Source: Acidobacteriota bacterium
Lineage (GTDB): Bacteria; Acidobacteriota; UBA4820
Direction of reading: 5' to 3'
Assembly (NCBI GenBank): GCA_029559035.1
Contig: JAKQCT010000066.1
Coordinates: forward strand, 1 to 64,000
Length of the DNA stretch: 64,000 bases
In this document: in pieces, positions 38,924 to 48,580 of the stretch
How positions within the stretch are numbered: position 1 is the first letter of the stretch
How the letters are laid out: every line of letters starts with the position of its first letter
Program-made: the position numbers and the translations under genes
The notes under the pieces: generated by a model
Database searches by the model: none
What the model was told of the DNA's origin: nothing
The model's input: the letters and a program-made list of their open reading frames with translations, nothing else

Positions 38924-41115
38924 TATTTTTTCCCTCCGTTCTTCCCCACACTTATATCAATAATCGTCATCGTGTCATTGCCGAATATGTCCACCACCTT
39001 GACAGCGATCTTGCGCCGCCCCGGATAGCATTCGTGAAAGACGCTCTTCAATTCCAGCGACCGATCCTTCTTGGTTCGGAAAGTCTGCCACTCGTTCTCG
39101 AAGATATAATCCCCCGTCCAGCGTTCTTCCCATTCACCGGTTTCCTCGTTCTTCACACGGATGATTTCGCGCTTGCTCTCAAAGTCGAAGTCCACCGACC
39201 AGTAATCAATCCAGTCGGTCCAGTTCTTGGTCAGCACTTCACGGTTGGTGATCCCGCGCGCGTCCTTGCTCACCTTGACGATCTGCCCTTTTTCAACAAC
39301 GATCCGGCTTCCCTTGTTCTTGATCTCCGCTTCGGCGTTGGCAATCGAGTCCTGCGAATAAAACACCGAAAAGTCCGTCAGTTCCATTGCCACACTGTTG
39401 CCTTTGACGTGAGGTTTGACCTCAATGAAGGACACATCGTGAAATACCACCTGATTTTTCTCAACCGCCCGTTTGTCGAATACTTCGGCAGGGATGTACT
39501 TGGGCGCGATGTCAATGCCTTTGGCACGGGCTTCATCCAGCACGTTGGGGAACAGCCCCATCTCAAACTCAAAGCCCAGGATATCCACTTTGGTGATATG
39601 TTTTTTACGGCACTCCAGAATTATTTCTTCAACGAAGAGGCGCGTTACCGGCATGTTCACCGGCCCCACCGCCACCAGCCGACCGGCCTTCTTACCGTGA
39701 AAACTGGCGAAGCCTGTTGTCTTCTCCGCCAAGTAAGCCCGCAGGATCAGGTCAAGAAACGCCGCTTCTTTCTCTTCCAGTTGCTTGCGCTGTTCTTCCT
39801 CGCGCAGGTTCGGGTTGACGCCGATATAATGCTGCCGTTCGTACTTGCCCAGGTTGAGGATTTCAAATGCACGGTAGTCCTTGCCTTCAGCCTTCAATTG
39901 CCGCTGGACGCCGATCAGCCGCTTGCGCGTCGTGTGAATGGCGAACTTGCCGAGATCGGCCCCGATCCACTTGCGCCCCAGCTTCTCCGCTACAGCCTCA
40001 GTCGTGCCCGAGCCGGAAAAAATATCCATCACAATGTCACCTTCGTTGGATGAGGCTTTGATGATGCGTTCGAGAAGGGCCTCGGGTTTTTGAGTGGGGT
40101 AGCCCCATATTTCGCTATGGTCACCCTGATTTGCTTTATATGCTCTGGGGTCAGCATATATTTGCTTAATGTCATTCCAAACGGTTGACGCTGGTTCACC
40201 AGGACTTTCATCTAGATATTGTTTTTCATAAATGGGGTTACCATCACTGTCCTTGCCTCGAATTCGTTTGCGGTATACCCTATTATCCTCGTCTGTCCAC
40301 TTGAACCAGTCGATAATATAGGATTCTTTGTATGGTAGATAGATTTTATTCTCTTTCCGCGCAGTATATGATTTTGCAAAATGCAAAATGTATTCATGTA
40401 TTTTCACCAGTTTTGTTCCAGCAGCCCGACCACCAGACGGTGATCCGTACGCCCATATAATTTCGGATACTAAGTTTGATTTTCCAAATACTTCCTCTAA
40501 TATTAGTCTCGCATAATGGTTTACCTGAATTCCCATATGCACGTAAATACTTCCATCCTCGGCCAGCAAATCCCGCATCAGTACCAGCCGTTCGTAGATC
40601 ATGGCTATAAAGGAATCAGCTCCTTTACCCCAAGTGTCGCGGTAGGCGATCTCTTCGAGGATGTTGGGTTTCTTGGTGAAAGTGTCGTCACCTATTTCGA
40701 TGTCCATGCTGAAGTCCGCGCCGACATCGAAGGGCGGGTCAATATAGATCAGTTTGATGCCGCCCTGCTTTTCAATCTCCTCGCGCAGCGGGCCGTTTTT
40801 CAGACTGGAGAGGATGAGCTTGTTGTCGCCCCAGATCAGCTTGTTTGTCCAGCCCTTTAGCTGGCGTCCCCGTTCATCAAAGAGACCCCGCTGTATGGCC
40901 GTGTCGGCAGGCTTTTCGGCGCGCGGCTCGTCCACCTGCTCGATGACCTGAAAGGGCAGGACGATATTGCAGACCTCGCTCGTCTTGCCGTTCCATACCA
41001 GTTCAACCTCCCGCTTGTCTTCAAACAACAGAAAGCGGTACTTATCCGGCAGCGGCCTGCCCGCCTCGATAAAACGAATGATCTCTTGCTGTTCCTGTTC
41101 AGTCAATCGCGGCAT
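38923..41115 (-). CDS. mod: Type III DNA methyltransferase, Mod subunit
   Basis: A 730-residue beta-class N6-adenine methyltransferase. Motif IV DPPF is at 126-129 and the AdoMet motif I (DIFSGSGTT) at 364-372, so the order IV then I marks the beta class. Residues about 200-345 between them, the target-recognition region, are coded by DNA (40081-40515) clearly richer in A and T than the flanks. It methylates the recognition site and guides Res. GGAGAG precedes the ATG. HerA ends 33 bases upstream. Confidence 0.93.
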   Translation of the reverse strand: MPRLTEQEQQEIIRFIEAGRPLPDKYRFLLFEDKREVELVWNGKTSEVCNIVLPFQVIEQVDEPRAEKPADTAIQRGLFDERGRQLKGWTNKLIWGDNKLILSSLKNGPLREEIEKQGGIKLIYIDPPFDVGADFSMDIEIGDDTFTKKPNILEEIAYRDTWGKGADSFIAMIYERLVLMRDLLAEDGSIYVHMGIQVNHYARLILEEVFGKSNLVSEIIWAYGSPSGGRAAGTKLVKIHEYILHFAKSYTARKENKIYLPYKESYIIDWFKWTDEDNRVYRKRIRGKDSDGNPIYEKQYLDESPGEPASTVWNDIKQIYADPRAYKANQGDHSEIWGYPTQKPEALLERIIKASSNEGDIVMDIFSGSGTTEAVAEKLGRKWIGADLGKFAIHTTRKRLIGVQRQLKAEGKDYRAFEILNLGKYERQHYIGVNPNLREEEQRKQLEEKEAAFLDLILRAYLAEKTTGFASFHGKKAGRLVAVGPVNMPVTRLFVEEIILECRKKHITKVDILGFEFEMGLFPNVLDEARAKGIDIAPKYIPAEVFDKRAVEKNQVVFHDVSFIEVKPHVKGNSVAMELTDFSVFYSQDSIANAEAEIKNKGSRIVVEKGQIVKVSKDARGITNREVLTKNWTDWIDYWSVDFDFESKREIIRVKNEETGEWEERWTGDYIFENEWQTFRTKKDRSLELKSVFHECYPGRRKIAVKVVDIFGNDTMTIIDISVGKNGGKK

Positions 41116-41148
41116 AAATTTTCTCTCCTTCGAGGTGGTCGGTGAAAA

Positions 41149-42846
41149 TCATCGCTTTTGATATCTCCAGCGATTCACAACGGCCTTCAACTGCAAGTCT
41201 GACATTGCATCGTTCTGCCATCCTTTGTCGAAATCAATATCGTTTGACTTGGGGAGCTGCGCGGGCAATAAGTCGCGGATTAGGATGCGCGAGGGTAGCA
41301 TCGCTGCTTGGCCTACAAAGATTGCCTCTTGCTTTCGAAGTCCAGAGAGCATTTTTGTCAACCCTGACATTGAATCAGGCAGTATTGCCTTTACGTGTTC
41401 GCGGTCAGAATCATTGGTAATCCTCAAAACAATCCACGAATTGCATTGAGATAAAACTGTTGTCTCAACTTCACTTGGGCGTTGAGAGACAAGGATCAAA
41501 CCAACGCCGTACTTCCTCCCTTCTTTGGCAATACGTCGTATCGCCTCTTGAGCCGCTTCGTATTGTGCCTCTCCACTATTCGGCACGTACCGATGCGCTT
41601 CCTCACACACGAGAAGGATGGGATCGGTTGCGCGCTCATCGGATGTTTGCCACACCTTCAGGTTGAAAAGTGTACGTGCGACAACAGCACTCGATACACC
41701 CGCGACCTCATTTGGAACACCAGAGAGATCAATCACGCGTGGCTGTTGTCCATCACCCACAAGTTGCGCAACAATGCCCGGAAACGGGTCGTTCGCCACT
41801 CCAGTCCATTCTGTCATAAGAAAGTTGAGGCGAGCATCAGCCACAAGCACATCGAGCTTTTGAAGAATGGAGTTGTGGGAGTCTTGTTTGCTCGCCTGCG
41901 GTGGCTTGTCTGCCTCTATCTTAGCACGAAGGGTTGCAAGCTTGTAGGGTACAGGGGAATCTACGGTAATGGCAGCAGCATCAAGGCTGAGAATCCCAGC
42001 GCCTTCCTTTCGTGCATCCATCAGAGCGCTCTTCACGATGTTTGCCTGCGAAGTTGCCACGAATTCTGTCTTCCCTATTAATAGTGCGATGGTTTCCTGG
42101 AAGCTTAAGAGCCAATAGGGTAGTGACAACGTGCCATTATCAGTCGACAGCTGTGAATGTCCGGGAAATGCAGCACCATATTCGTTGTGTGGGTCTAGTA
42201 TGACAATTCGTGGTTTCCATTTTGAATATCCAGCCTCTTGGCCTCTTTCAAGAACGCTGTGAATTATCGCAGCTACTGCGCAAGACTTTCCTGCTCCGGT
42301 TGAACCGAGAACAGCTGTGTGTTTCCCGAGAAGTTCGTTCACATCCGCGTAACACGGTGCTCCACCTGAACCAACATGCTCACCAAGACGAATTGTTGCG
42401 TCTCTCGTGTGGCCGTAGATGGAGCGTAGTTCCGTCTTGGGCGTTAAATAGACAGTCTGCTGTGGTAAGGGATAGGTCGCCACTCCGCGCTCGAACTTTA
42501 AATCCGAAGTGCCAGCCGCATCAAGTGTCCACTCGCCCTCCCCAAACAAATCAGCTTCGACAATCCGCTCATCTGGAGAGGCATGGGAAACTAGTCCCTG
42601 CTCTGCTTCGTATTCTGCTTTCATCCTTAGCCGGCCCACGAGCGCGTAGATTAGTCGGCGACCGAAGTGGATTCGAATGATCGAACCGAATTGACCGATC
42701 GGATATGTTTCCCCCGCATAAACACGCGAAAGTTCTGTTAGATGAGGATCAAGCTCAGCAATGATGCGGGAACCGTCTACTTCGATAATCTTGCCTATGG
42801 CCAGGTTTTCAATTGGTTCGCCAGGTTTGCGTTTTTCGGCATTCAT
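41149..42846 (-). CDS. herA: HerA-type ATPase of a SIR2-HerA defence pair
   Basis: A 565-residue HerA/FtsK-superfamily ATPase. An N-terminal HAS-like barrel (about 15-75, IGKIIEVDGSRIIAEL), Walker A GSTGAGKS (181-188), Walker B with ILLVCEEAH (410-418) and a later arginine-bearing segment (LILVSQRPSEVE). In SIR2-HerA systems the ATPase hexamer assembles with SIR2 and controls its NAD+-depleting or DNA-cutting activity on infection. It overlaps the SIR2 gene by 4 bases. Base composition is more AT-rich than the chromosomal core. Confidence 0.9.
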   Translation of the reverse strand: MNAEKRKPGEPIENLAIGKIIEVDGSRIIAELDPHLTELSRVYAGETYPIGQFGSIIRIHFGRRLIYALVGRLRMKAEYEAEQGLVSHASPDERIVEADLFGEGEWTLDAAGTSDLKFERGVATYPLPQQTVYLTPKTELRSIYGHTRDATIRLGEHVGSGGAPCYADVNELLGKHTAVLGSTGAGKSCAVAAIIHSVLERGQEAGYSKWKPRIVILDPHNEYGAAFPGHSQLSTDNGTLSLPYWLLSFQETIALLIGKTEFVATSQANIVKSALMDARKEGAGILSLDAAAITVDSPVPYKLATLRAKIEADKPPQASKQDSHNSILQKLDVLVADARLNFLMTEWTGVANDPFPGIVAQLVGDGQQPRVIDLSGVPNEVAGVSSAVVARTLFNLKVWQTSDERATDPILLVCEEAHRYVPNSGEAQYEAAQEAIRRIAKEGRKYGVGLILVSQRPSEVETTVLSQCNSWIVLRITNDSDREHVKAILPDSMSGLTKMLSGLRKQEAIFVGQAAMLPSRILIRDLLPAQLPKSNDIDFDKGWQNDAMSDLQLKAVVNRWRYQKR

Positions 42847-43991
42847 CTCTCACCCCCAAGTAGGCGTGTGATATTCTCAAACTTCCACCATAAGAGGTCT
42901 GTCGTCGCAGCCGCTGATTGCGTGCCATGAAAAAACCCACGGTTGGCGAATATCATTAGCTGATTTGCCACGGTGGCATCTTTATGCCATTTTTCAAGTT
43001 GACCAGATGGTTCGTTATCAGAAGTGAAGACAACCATCGTGAGGTCACCTTTTGATTCTCGCAACGCACGATCAAGCTCAAGATTTATGTGAGCATCGCC
43101 GAATCGATATCCGCAGACGACTAGCACACATTGGGAGCCGCTGCTTGGCCTGAGAACGCGTCGTGCGCGCTCCGCCAGTTGTGCATATGGGTCAAGCTGA
43201 GTTTCGCGATATTTAGTAGAGGCGGGCCAAATGAGAATTCGTCGCTCGGTGGCCACCGTGATTTGGAGACTATCCCCAATCCGCCGAGGTAAAGGATCGT
43301 CCGGCAACTCGCACCAATTGATAGATCCGTGCAGTTTGAAAACCCGTGCGGCCAACCCATCGCGATCAAATGTTTCAGGTCTCCACCAACCGGTCACTCC
43401 TCCATCAATTCCGTCCGCGAATGAAACACGCTCCAAGGCTAGAGCGTCCTCAAGTAAGGTGTCATAGTTCAAGACAAGGTAGTCCACTGTCTGCCCAGAT
43501 GTTGGTTTTCCTGGCCGCAGCGGACGATGCAAAGCTCTAATAAAACTTTGGTGGGTTTCAATATTCACTTTCTTATCAAATATTTTAGCAATGCCCCGCT
43601 TTATTTGATCGGATGCTGCTCGCAATTGCACTTCACTATAAGATGCTCCATCGATTGAGACGTCCTTTTTTTTCGCGCCTCGCGTGGTTCTGCGGTCCGC
43701 GATCGCAAGCAGGTCAATCAGCTCGCTGAGATAATCCTCAATATTAGCGTCGGTTGCACCATCGAACAGCTTTTCTATTGCCTTAAGAATTGTTTTGGTA
43801 GTTGTGTCAAGTGCGTCACTTTTTAGGGTTTCTTGGGTGAGTTCCATTGTCAGGGGTACTCCAGCACACTTGCTGCAGCCAGCCCCCATTAAAAAGGCTC
43901 GTCCGCTCTGGGCGAGTAGCTCCTCGAACTTCGCTACGGCATCGGCGAAGGGTTTCTCTCTAAGCGCGGAAAGATTGTCAGGCTCTGTCAT
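42843..43991 (-). CDS. SIR2-domain defence effector
   Basis: A 382-residue SIR2-family protein. NAD+-binding GAGCS (36-40), LNYDTLL (174-180) with the conserved Asn/Asp, and KLHGSINW (219-226) with catalytic His221 are present; the C-terminal part (VLVVCGYRFGDAHINLEL) completes the Rossmann fold. Prokaryotic SIR2 effectors of this kind break down NAD+ during phage infection. First gene of the minus-strand operon, with GGGAGGGG before the ATG. A TATAAT on the minus strand at 44066-44071 may be its -10 box. Confidence 0.88.
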   Translation of the reverse strand: MTEPDNLSALREKPFADAVAKFEELLAQSGRAFLMGAGCSKCAGVPLTMELTQETLKSDALDTTTKTILKAIEKLFDGATDANIEDYLSELIDLLAIADRRTTRGAKKKDVSIDGASYSEVQLRAASDQIKRGIAKIFDKKVNIETHQSFIRALHRPLRPGKPTSGQTVDYLVLNYDTLLEDALALERVSFADGIDGGVTGWWRPETFDRDGLAARVFKLHGSINWCELPDDPLPRRIGDSLQITVATERRILIWPASTKYRETQLDPYAQLAERARRVLRPSSGSQCVLVVCGYRFGDAHINLELDRALRESKGDLTMVVFTSDNEPSGQLEKWHKDATVANQLMIFANRGFFHGTQSAAATTDLLWWKFENITRLLGGER

Positions 43992-44563
43992 TGATCCCCT
44001 CCCTCAAAACACTCAAATTATCCCCGAAATACAAAGCACCCATTCTTTTCTCCCTTTCCTCTTATATTATACTCCTCCACCCTGTCATTTGGAGCTACAG
44101 GCTGAAGCAGGCACAAATAGGAAGTGGGAAATAGGAAATAGGTGGGAAAAGGTAGATCGCCGCAGTCGGGGTTACGCGTTGAGGTCATCTTCGCGATGAC
44201 AAGATTATTAAGACAATCGCGCCCGTGAAGGGCGTGGCTACGAAAACAAGGGAGACCCCGGATCAAGCCCAGGGTGACAAAACCCGCTTACTTTCAGGAA
44301 AGATGTTTGAAACTGGTGGGGGCAAGCAGAGCTTGCCGTTCGCCCCTACGACAAAACAACATTCCCTATTGAACATCAGCCTTCAGCCATCAGCCTTCAG
44401 CCTATGTCTGTAGCGAAAGCCCAAGGGCGGGGGATTTTTTCTGTTGGAAGGTATAGAATGGAAGCGTGAGAAGTGAGAAATGAAAATGCCGAGGCGGTTT
44501 TATTGATCAGCCTAATTATTGTTCGACTCACTCGGTACAAAAGGAATAAATCGGGACAGCCAC
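43992..44563. repeat. Intergenic region with dispersed repeats
   Basis: No gene. It includes the presumed promoter of the defence operon (TATAAT on minus, 44066-44071), a GC-rich repeat (44218-44240) whose near-identical inverted copy is at 56729-56749, and CAGCCTT-type heptamers (44376-44404). Confidence 0.55.
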
Positions 44564-45130
44564 CTATTTCTTTCCGGTCTTTTTCGTTATCTCTTCCCAG
44601 ATCTCGGTAAGGCCCAGGCGGTCGGCCCAGCGGGAGATGTAGTCAAGGTCAAGCTCGGAGCCGCTCACCCTGATCATGCCGGCGATGTCCCGCAGGTGTT
44701 TCTCTGAGCCGCCTCTTTTGAAAAAATCCATCTTTTTGATGATGACGTCCTCCGGTGAAGCGAACCTGGCCTTGTAAGAGCCCGCGGGAGAGATCATCCT
44801 GGCGCGGCTGAAACGGCTTTCGTCGAAGGGAGTGTCCTTTTTGATCATTATGTCTATCTTGAGCGCGGATGCCGGGTGGATTATGTTGAATTGCCTGCAT
44901 TTCTCGACAGCTTCTTCCACTTGCTCCCTTTCAACATAAAACTCGTTCTCTGGAAATGCTTCGATCAAGCCGGGAATGTCCTTTTTTTCTATGGAAGCTA
45001 CAATGTCAATGTCGTTCGTGAGCCTGGGTTCGCCGTAGAAGATGGATGCGATGGCCCCGGTCACTACATAGTCGATACCCAGAGACTCGAAAACCTTCGC
45101 CACCTTCTCAAGGAGTTCATGGGGTCCCAT
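44564..45130 (-). CDS. Nucleotidyltransferase-fold protein (AbiEii-like)
   Basis: A 188-residue protein. GIDYVVTGAIASIFYGEPRLTNDIDIV (about 18-44) gives the GS/G motif and the D-X-D metal pair of minimal nucleotidyltransferases; SPEDVIIKKMDFFKRGGSEKHLRDI is typical of the AbiEii/DUF6036-type group. Such proteins act as toxins or stand-alone transferases. Its start overlaps the end of the small gene upstream by 14 bases, suggesting a two-gene toxin-antitoxin-like unit. The pairing is seen; the toxin role is inferred. Confidence 0.75.
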   Translation of the reverse strand: MGPHELLEKVAKVFESLGIDYVVTGAIASIFYGEPRLTNDIDIVASIEKKDIPGLIEAFPENEFYVEREQVEEAVEKCRQFNIIHPASALKIDIMIKKDTPFDESRFSRARMISPAGSYKARFASPEDVIIKKMDFFKRGGSEKHLRDIAGMIRVSGSELDLDYISRWADRLGLTEIWEEITKKTGKK

Positions 45131-45338
45131 GGCCGAACCTTCTGAGGATCTCCTTCCGGATGGTTATTTCGTCCCAGTCGGGATGTGTTTCCTTGAGGTA
45201 ATTTTCAAGCGACGAACGGACGGAGAGCCACATGTCGAAGGCTATCTTGAGCCGCTCTTGAGGCGTTTTTTTCCTGAGGATCTCGGCGGTCTTGTCATCC
45301 ACCATTTCCATCCTAGATAAATCAACTGCCATAAGCAT
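45117..45338 (-). CDS. Small helical protein paired with nucleotidyltransferase
   Basis: A 73-residue protein (MLMAVDLSRMEMVDDKTAEI...). The middle, RKKTPQERLKIAFDMWLSVRSSL, and IRKEILRRFGHG resemble small proteins often found next to nucleotidyltransferases. It overlaps the next gene by 14 bases. It may be the antitoxin or a cofactor; I do not recognise a named family. Start could be one of two ATGs (MLM) behind GGGAGA. Confidence 0.65.
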   Translation of the reverse strand: MLMAVDLSRMEMVDDKTAEILRKKTPQERLKIAFDMWLSVRSSLENYLKETHPDWDEITIRKEILRRFGHGTP

Positions 45339-45477
45339 CTCCCGTTAAAATTCTATCATATTTCAATCTCTCTTTCTCTTCAGCCTTAAGCCTTCAGCCT
45401 CTGACGCCTCCTCTTCCCCTTATCGTCCGGTCGGGCTACAATGACTTCTTTGATCTCGTTTGATCGGGGGAGGCTGT

Positions 45478-46239
45478 ATGTTCAAGAGAGCGATCGTCAG
45501 GAAACCCGGGAAAAGCATGGTGGGGGGCATCACGACGGCGGGGCTGGGGAAGCCGGACCACGCGCTGGCGCTGATCCAGCACGAGGCTTACGTCGAAGCG
45601 CTCAGGGAGTGCGGCCTCGAGGTTATCGTGCTTCCCGCGGACGAGCGCTACCCTGATTCGACTTTTATAGAGGACACGGCCCTTCTGACCCCGAAGTGCG
45701 CCATAGTCACAAACCCCGGGGCGCTTTCGAGAAGAGGGGAGACCGCAGGGATATTAAAAGTCCTGGGCGATTTTTATTCGGACATCGAAAAGGTGAGGGA
45801 GCCGGGGAAGGTTGACGGCGGCGACATAATGATGGTGGGATCGCACTACTATATCGGGCTGTCGGCAAGAACCAACAAGGACGGGGCCAGGCAGGTTATC
45901 GGGTATTTGGAGAAACACGGCATGACCGGCTCGACGGTGAAAATGGGGAAGATCCTCCATCTTAAAACAGGTGTCTCCTACCTCGAGCGGAACAACCTGG
46001 TCGCGAGCGGGCTTTTCTTCGAAAGCGCCGAGTTCCATAAGTTCAACAGGCTGAAGATAGACTACGACGAGAGCTACGCCGCCAACTGCATCTGGGTTAA
46101 CGACAAGGTCCTCGTTCCCAAAGGCTATCCGAAAGCGAAAAAGACCATAGAAGGGGCAGGCTATTCGACCATAGAGCTGGACATGTCGGAGTTCCGCAAG
46201 CTCGACGGCGGCCTGAGCTGCCTTTCGCTGAGGTTTTAA
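45478..46239 (+). CDS. DDAH/arginine deiminase-family amidinohydrolase
   Basis: A 253-residue protein of the dimethylarginine dimethylaminohydrolase type. Substrate-binding Asp60 and Asp66 (PDSTFIEDTA), VDGGDIM, catalytic His161 (ILHLKTGVSYL) and the nucleophile Cys248 (GGLSCLSLRF) are all in place. It would hydrolyse a guanidino substrate such as methylated arginine to citrulline; the actual substrate is unknown. ATG 45478 is chosen because GGGGGAGG precedes it; an upstream TTG in frame lacks support. No neighbours suggest a pathway. Confidence 0.88.
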   Translation: MFKRAIVRKPGKSMVGGITTAGLGKPDHALALIQHEAYVEALRECGLEVIVLPADERYPDSTFIEDTALLTPKCAIVTNPGALSRRGETAGILKVLGDFYSDIEKVREPGKVDGGDIMMVGSHYYIGLSARTNKDGARQVIGYLEKHGMTGSTVKMGKILHLKTGVSYLERNNLVASGLFFESAEFHKFNRLKIDYDESYAANCIWVNDKVLVPKGYPKAKKTIEGAGYSTIELDMSEFRKLDGGLSCLSLRF

Positions 46240-46444
46240 AAGACGCCTTCGGCTTTCCGAAGAAGGGGGCGCTACGCTCCCTCCTTAGACGCTAATTCGC
46301 TCCGCTCATTTCGCTGATTCACCCCCGTATAGGAATGCGCCTTAGCGCGAAGTAAATTCGGCGCACGGCGCTATATCGCATGTTGCTAGATTTCCTATCT
46401 GGAGCTTTACGGGTTAAAATATCTCTTTTCCGCACGGAGATGGA
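46240..46444. repeat. Intergenic gap with 50-base dispersed repeat
   Basis: Positions 46333-46382 match 6137-6186 at about 43 of 50 bases, including the block GCGCGAAGTAAATTCG. The repeat contains short inverted arms (GCGCGAA/TTCGGCGC). No gene. Confidence 0.6.
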
Positions 46445-47377
46445 ATGAAAAAACTTCTCGTTGTTCTCTTTCTGGTTGCCTCCCTTCCGCTATTCGCAGA
46501 GAGGGTGCTGGTCTTTCCCTTCACCCAGAAGGGCGACGACATCTCGACGCTCTGGCTCGAGATGGGGGTCTCGGCCGCCATCGAAGAGTCGCTCCTGGAC
46601 AACGGCGTAAGGTGCGTGCCGATCGACGACCTGGAGAATTACTTCAAGGAGAAGAACCTCGTCTCCCAGCCGAAATTTTCGCTTTCCGCCCAGCTCGGCC
46701 TTTCCCGGGAGTTCGGCGCGAGCCACCTTCTTACCGGCATATACTCGATCACGGACGGCACCATCTCCATAGAAATGAAGGTCTTTTCGCTCGAAAGGGA
46801 TGTGATCGCGAAAGGTTCCTGGAGATCTTCGGGCTACGTCAAGGACCTCAGGCGCATCGCCGAAGAGCTCTCCAAGAATTTCCTCGAATCAGCGGGGAGA
46901 AAGTTCAAGCCCTTTCCCGCCGTCGACCCGGAGGCTTTCGAATCGTACATCAGGGGAAGGATAGTCCTCGACCCGACACTCCGCGAGGTCTATTTCAGGA
47001 AAGCGCTCGAGATAGAGCCGTCATACTTGGACGCCCGGTGCCTCCTGGCCCTAACGCTGAACGAGGAAGGGGAGATCAGCGAGGCCCTGAGGATTCTGGA
47101 AAGCCTCAAGAAACAAAGCTACGCGCGCTCGTCGCTCGGCCTGAAGACGCTCGGAGAACTTAAGATGGAGGCCGGGCGGCTCTCCGAGGCCAAGGAGCTC
47201 TTCATCTCGTCCCTCCGCCAGGTGGAGAACGCCGAGGGGCACCTGCTCCTCGCACGCCTTTACCTCAAGCAGGGAAAGAAGGAAGAGGCGCTCAAGGAAG
47301 CCCGCGTGGCTGAGCGTTTCGGCACACACAACGACGAAGCGGCGGAACTCATCGACGAGATAAACAAAGAAAAATAA
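46445..47377 (+). CDS. Exported TPR protein
   Basis: A 310-residue protein with a signal peptide (MKKLLVVLFLVASLPLFAE). Residues about 20-130 resemble the domain of FlgO/TolB-like periplasmic proteins (RVLVFPFTQKGDD, LLTGIYSITDGTISIEMKVF). The C-terminal half has TPR helices (VYFRKALEIEPSYLDARCLLALTLNEEGEISEALRIL). Probably a periplasmic scaffold; the role is not known. It ends 3 bases before mtaB. Confidence 0.75.
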   Translation: MKKLLVVLFLVASLPLFAERVLVFPFTQKGDDISTLWLEMGVSAAIEESLLDNGVRCVPIDDLENYFKEKNLVSQPKFSLSAQLGLSREFGASHLLTGIYSITDGTISIEMKVFSLERDVIAKGSWRSSGYVKDLRRIAEELSKNFLESAGRKFKPFPAVDPEAFESYIRGRIVLDPTLREVYFRKALEIEPSYLDARCLLALTLNEEGEISEALRILESLKKQSYARSSLGLKTLGELKMEAGRLSEAKELFISSLRQVENAEGHLLLARLYLKQGKKEEALKEARVAERFGTHNDEAAELIDEINKEK

Positions 47378-47379
47378 AA

Positions 47380-48579
47380 ATGGCGAAGATCGTCACGCTC
47401 GGCTGCCGGCTCAACCAGTACGATTCGGCAAGGATCGGGAAACTTCTCGAGGGCCGCTGCGAAGATATCGTCATAATCAACACCTGCACCGTGACGGGCA
47501 ACGCGGACATCGACGCGCGCAAGGCCGCGAGGAAGATGAAGCGGAAGAACCCCGGCGCGAAGGTCATCCTCTACGGCTGCGGAGTGAAGGGCAACAGGAG
47601 GCTGTTCGAGGGGATAAAGGAGATCGATCACCTTGTCCGCGACGAGCGGGAGCTCATGGCGATCCTGGCTCTGCCCTGGGAGCCGCGTGTCACCCCGGGC
47701 TTTACCGGAAGGACTAGGGCGCTCCTAAAGATCCAGGAGGGTTGCGACCGGCAGTGCAGCTACTGCATCGTTCCGATCGTAAGAGGCCGTTCCAGGTCTA
47801 GGCCGCCAAGGGAAGTTGAGGACGAGTTCGACTCGCTTCTGGAGGCGGGATACAGGGAGATCGTCCTCACCGGCACGCATATCGGGGATTTCGGAAAGGG
47901 GCTCGATGAGAAAACATCGTTGCCCGACCTGATCAGGAGACTGCTCGGGAAAAGCGGCGATTTCAGGCTGAGGCTCAGCTCCATCGAGGCAGGCTCGATA
48001 AGCGGCGAACTGATCTCGACTATGGCGGAGAACAGGGGGCGGATAACCGAACACCTTCACGTCGCGGTCCAGAGCGGCTCCCCAAAGGTCCTTCGCGACA
48101 TGAACAGGGACTCCGACATCGCGGGTCTCGGCGATACCATCCGCAGACTGGAAAAGGAAGTCCCGGGCATCGCGATAGGGGCTGATTTCATCAACGCCTT
48201 TCCGACTGAGGGTGAAAAAGAGTTCAGGGAGACCGTTAAATTCATCGGAAAAATGCCTTTCGCGTTCCTCCATGTCTTCACCTTCAGTTCCAGGCCGGGA
48301 ACGGTCGCCTTCCAGTTCAAGCCTCTCGCGAAGGAGATCGTCGATGAAAGGAAAAAGGAGTTGATGGCGCTGGCTGCGGAAAAGAGGCTCGGCTTCTACA
48401 AAAAGAACGAGGGGAAGATCCTCAGATGCCTGACCCTCGAAGGAAGCAGTGGAAGAGGGAAAGCCCTGAGCGGGAATTTCATCGAGCTTTCTTCAGATTG
48501 CCGCTGGGAGCCCAACAGATTCATCGACCTCAGGCTCCGCCTGGACGAAAACGGAAAACCATCCGGAGAGGAGGCCTGA
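47380..48579 (+). CDS. mtaB: tRNA methylthiotransferase MtaB-like
   Basis: A 399-residue radical SAM enzyme of the MiaB family. Three N-terminal cysteines for the auxiliary cluster (TLGCRLN, INTCTVTG, YGCGVKG) and the radical SAM motif CDRQCSYC (about 124-131). The GCRLNQYDS form is the mark of MtaB, which converts t6A37 of tRNA to ms2t6A, rather than MiaB or RimO. The C-terminal TRAM-like part is short. It follows the TPR gene by 3 bases and precedes the next by 2. Confidence 0.88.
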   Translation: MAKIVTLGCRLNQYDSARIGKLLEGRCEDIVIINTCTVTGNADIDARKAARKMKRKNPGAKVILYGCGVKGNRRLFEGIKEIDHLVRDERELMAILALPWEPRVTPGFTGRTRALLKIQEGCDRQCSYCIVPIVRGRSRSRPPREVEDEFDSLLEAGYREIVLTGTHIGDFGKGLDEKTSLPDLIRRLLGKSGDFRLRLSSIEAGSISGELISTMAENRGRITEHLHVAVQSGSPKVLRDMNRDSDIAGLGDTIRRLEKEVPGIAIGADFINAFPTEGEKEFRETVKFIGKMPFAFLHVFTFSSRPGTVAFQFKPLAKEIVDERKKELMALAAEKRLGFYKKNEGKILRCLTLEGSSGRGKALSGNFIELSSDCRWEPNRFIDLRLRLDENGKPSGEEA

Positions 48580-48580
48580 T

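Noticed and set aside
38842-40053. 403-codon plus-strand frame
   Set aside because: Shadow of the type III mod gene; no start signal and no recognisable domain.
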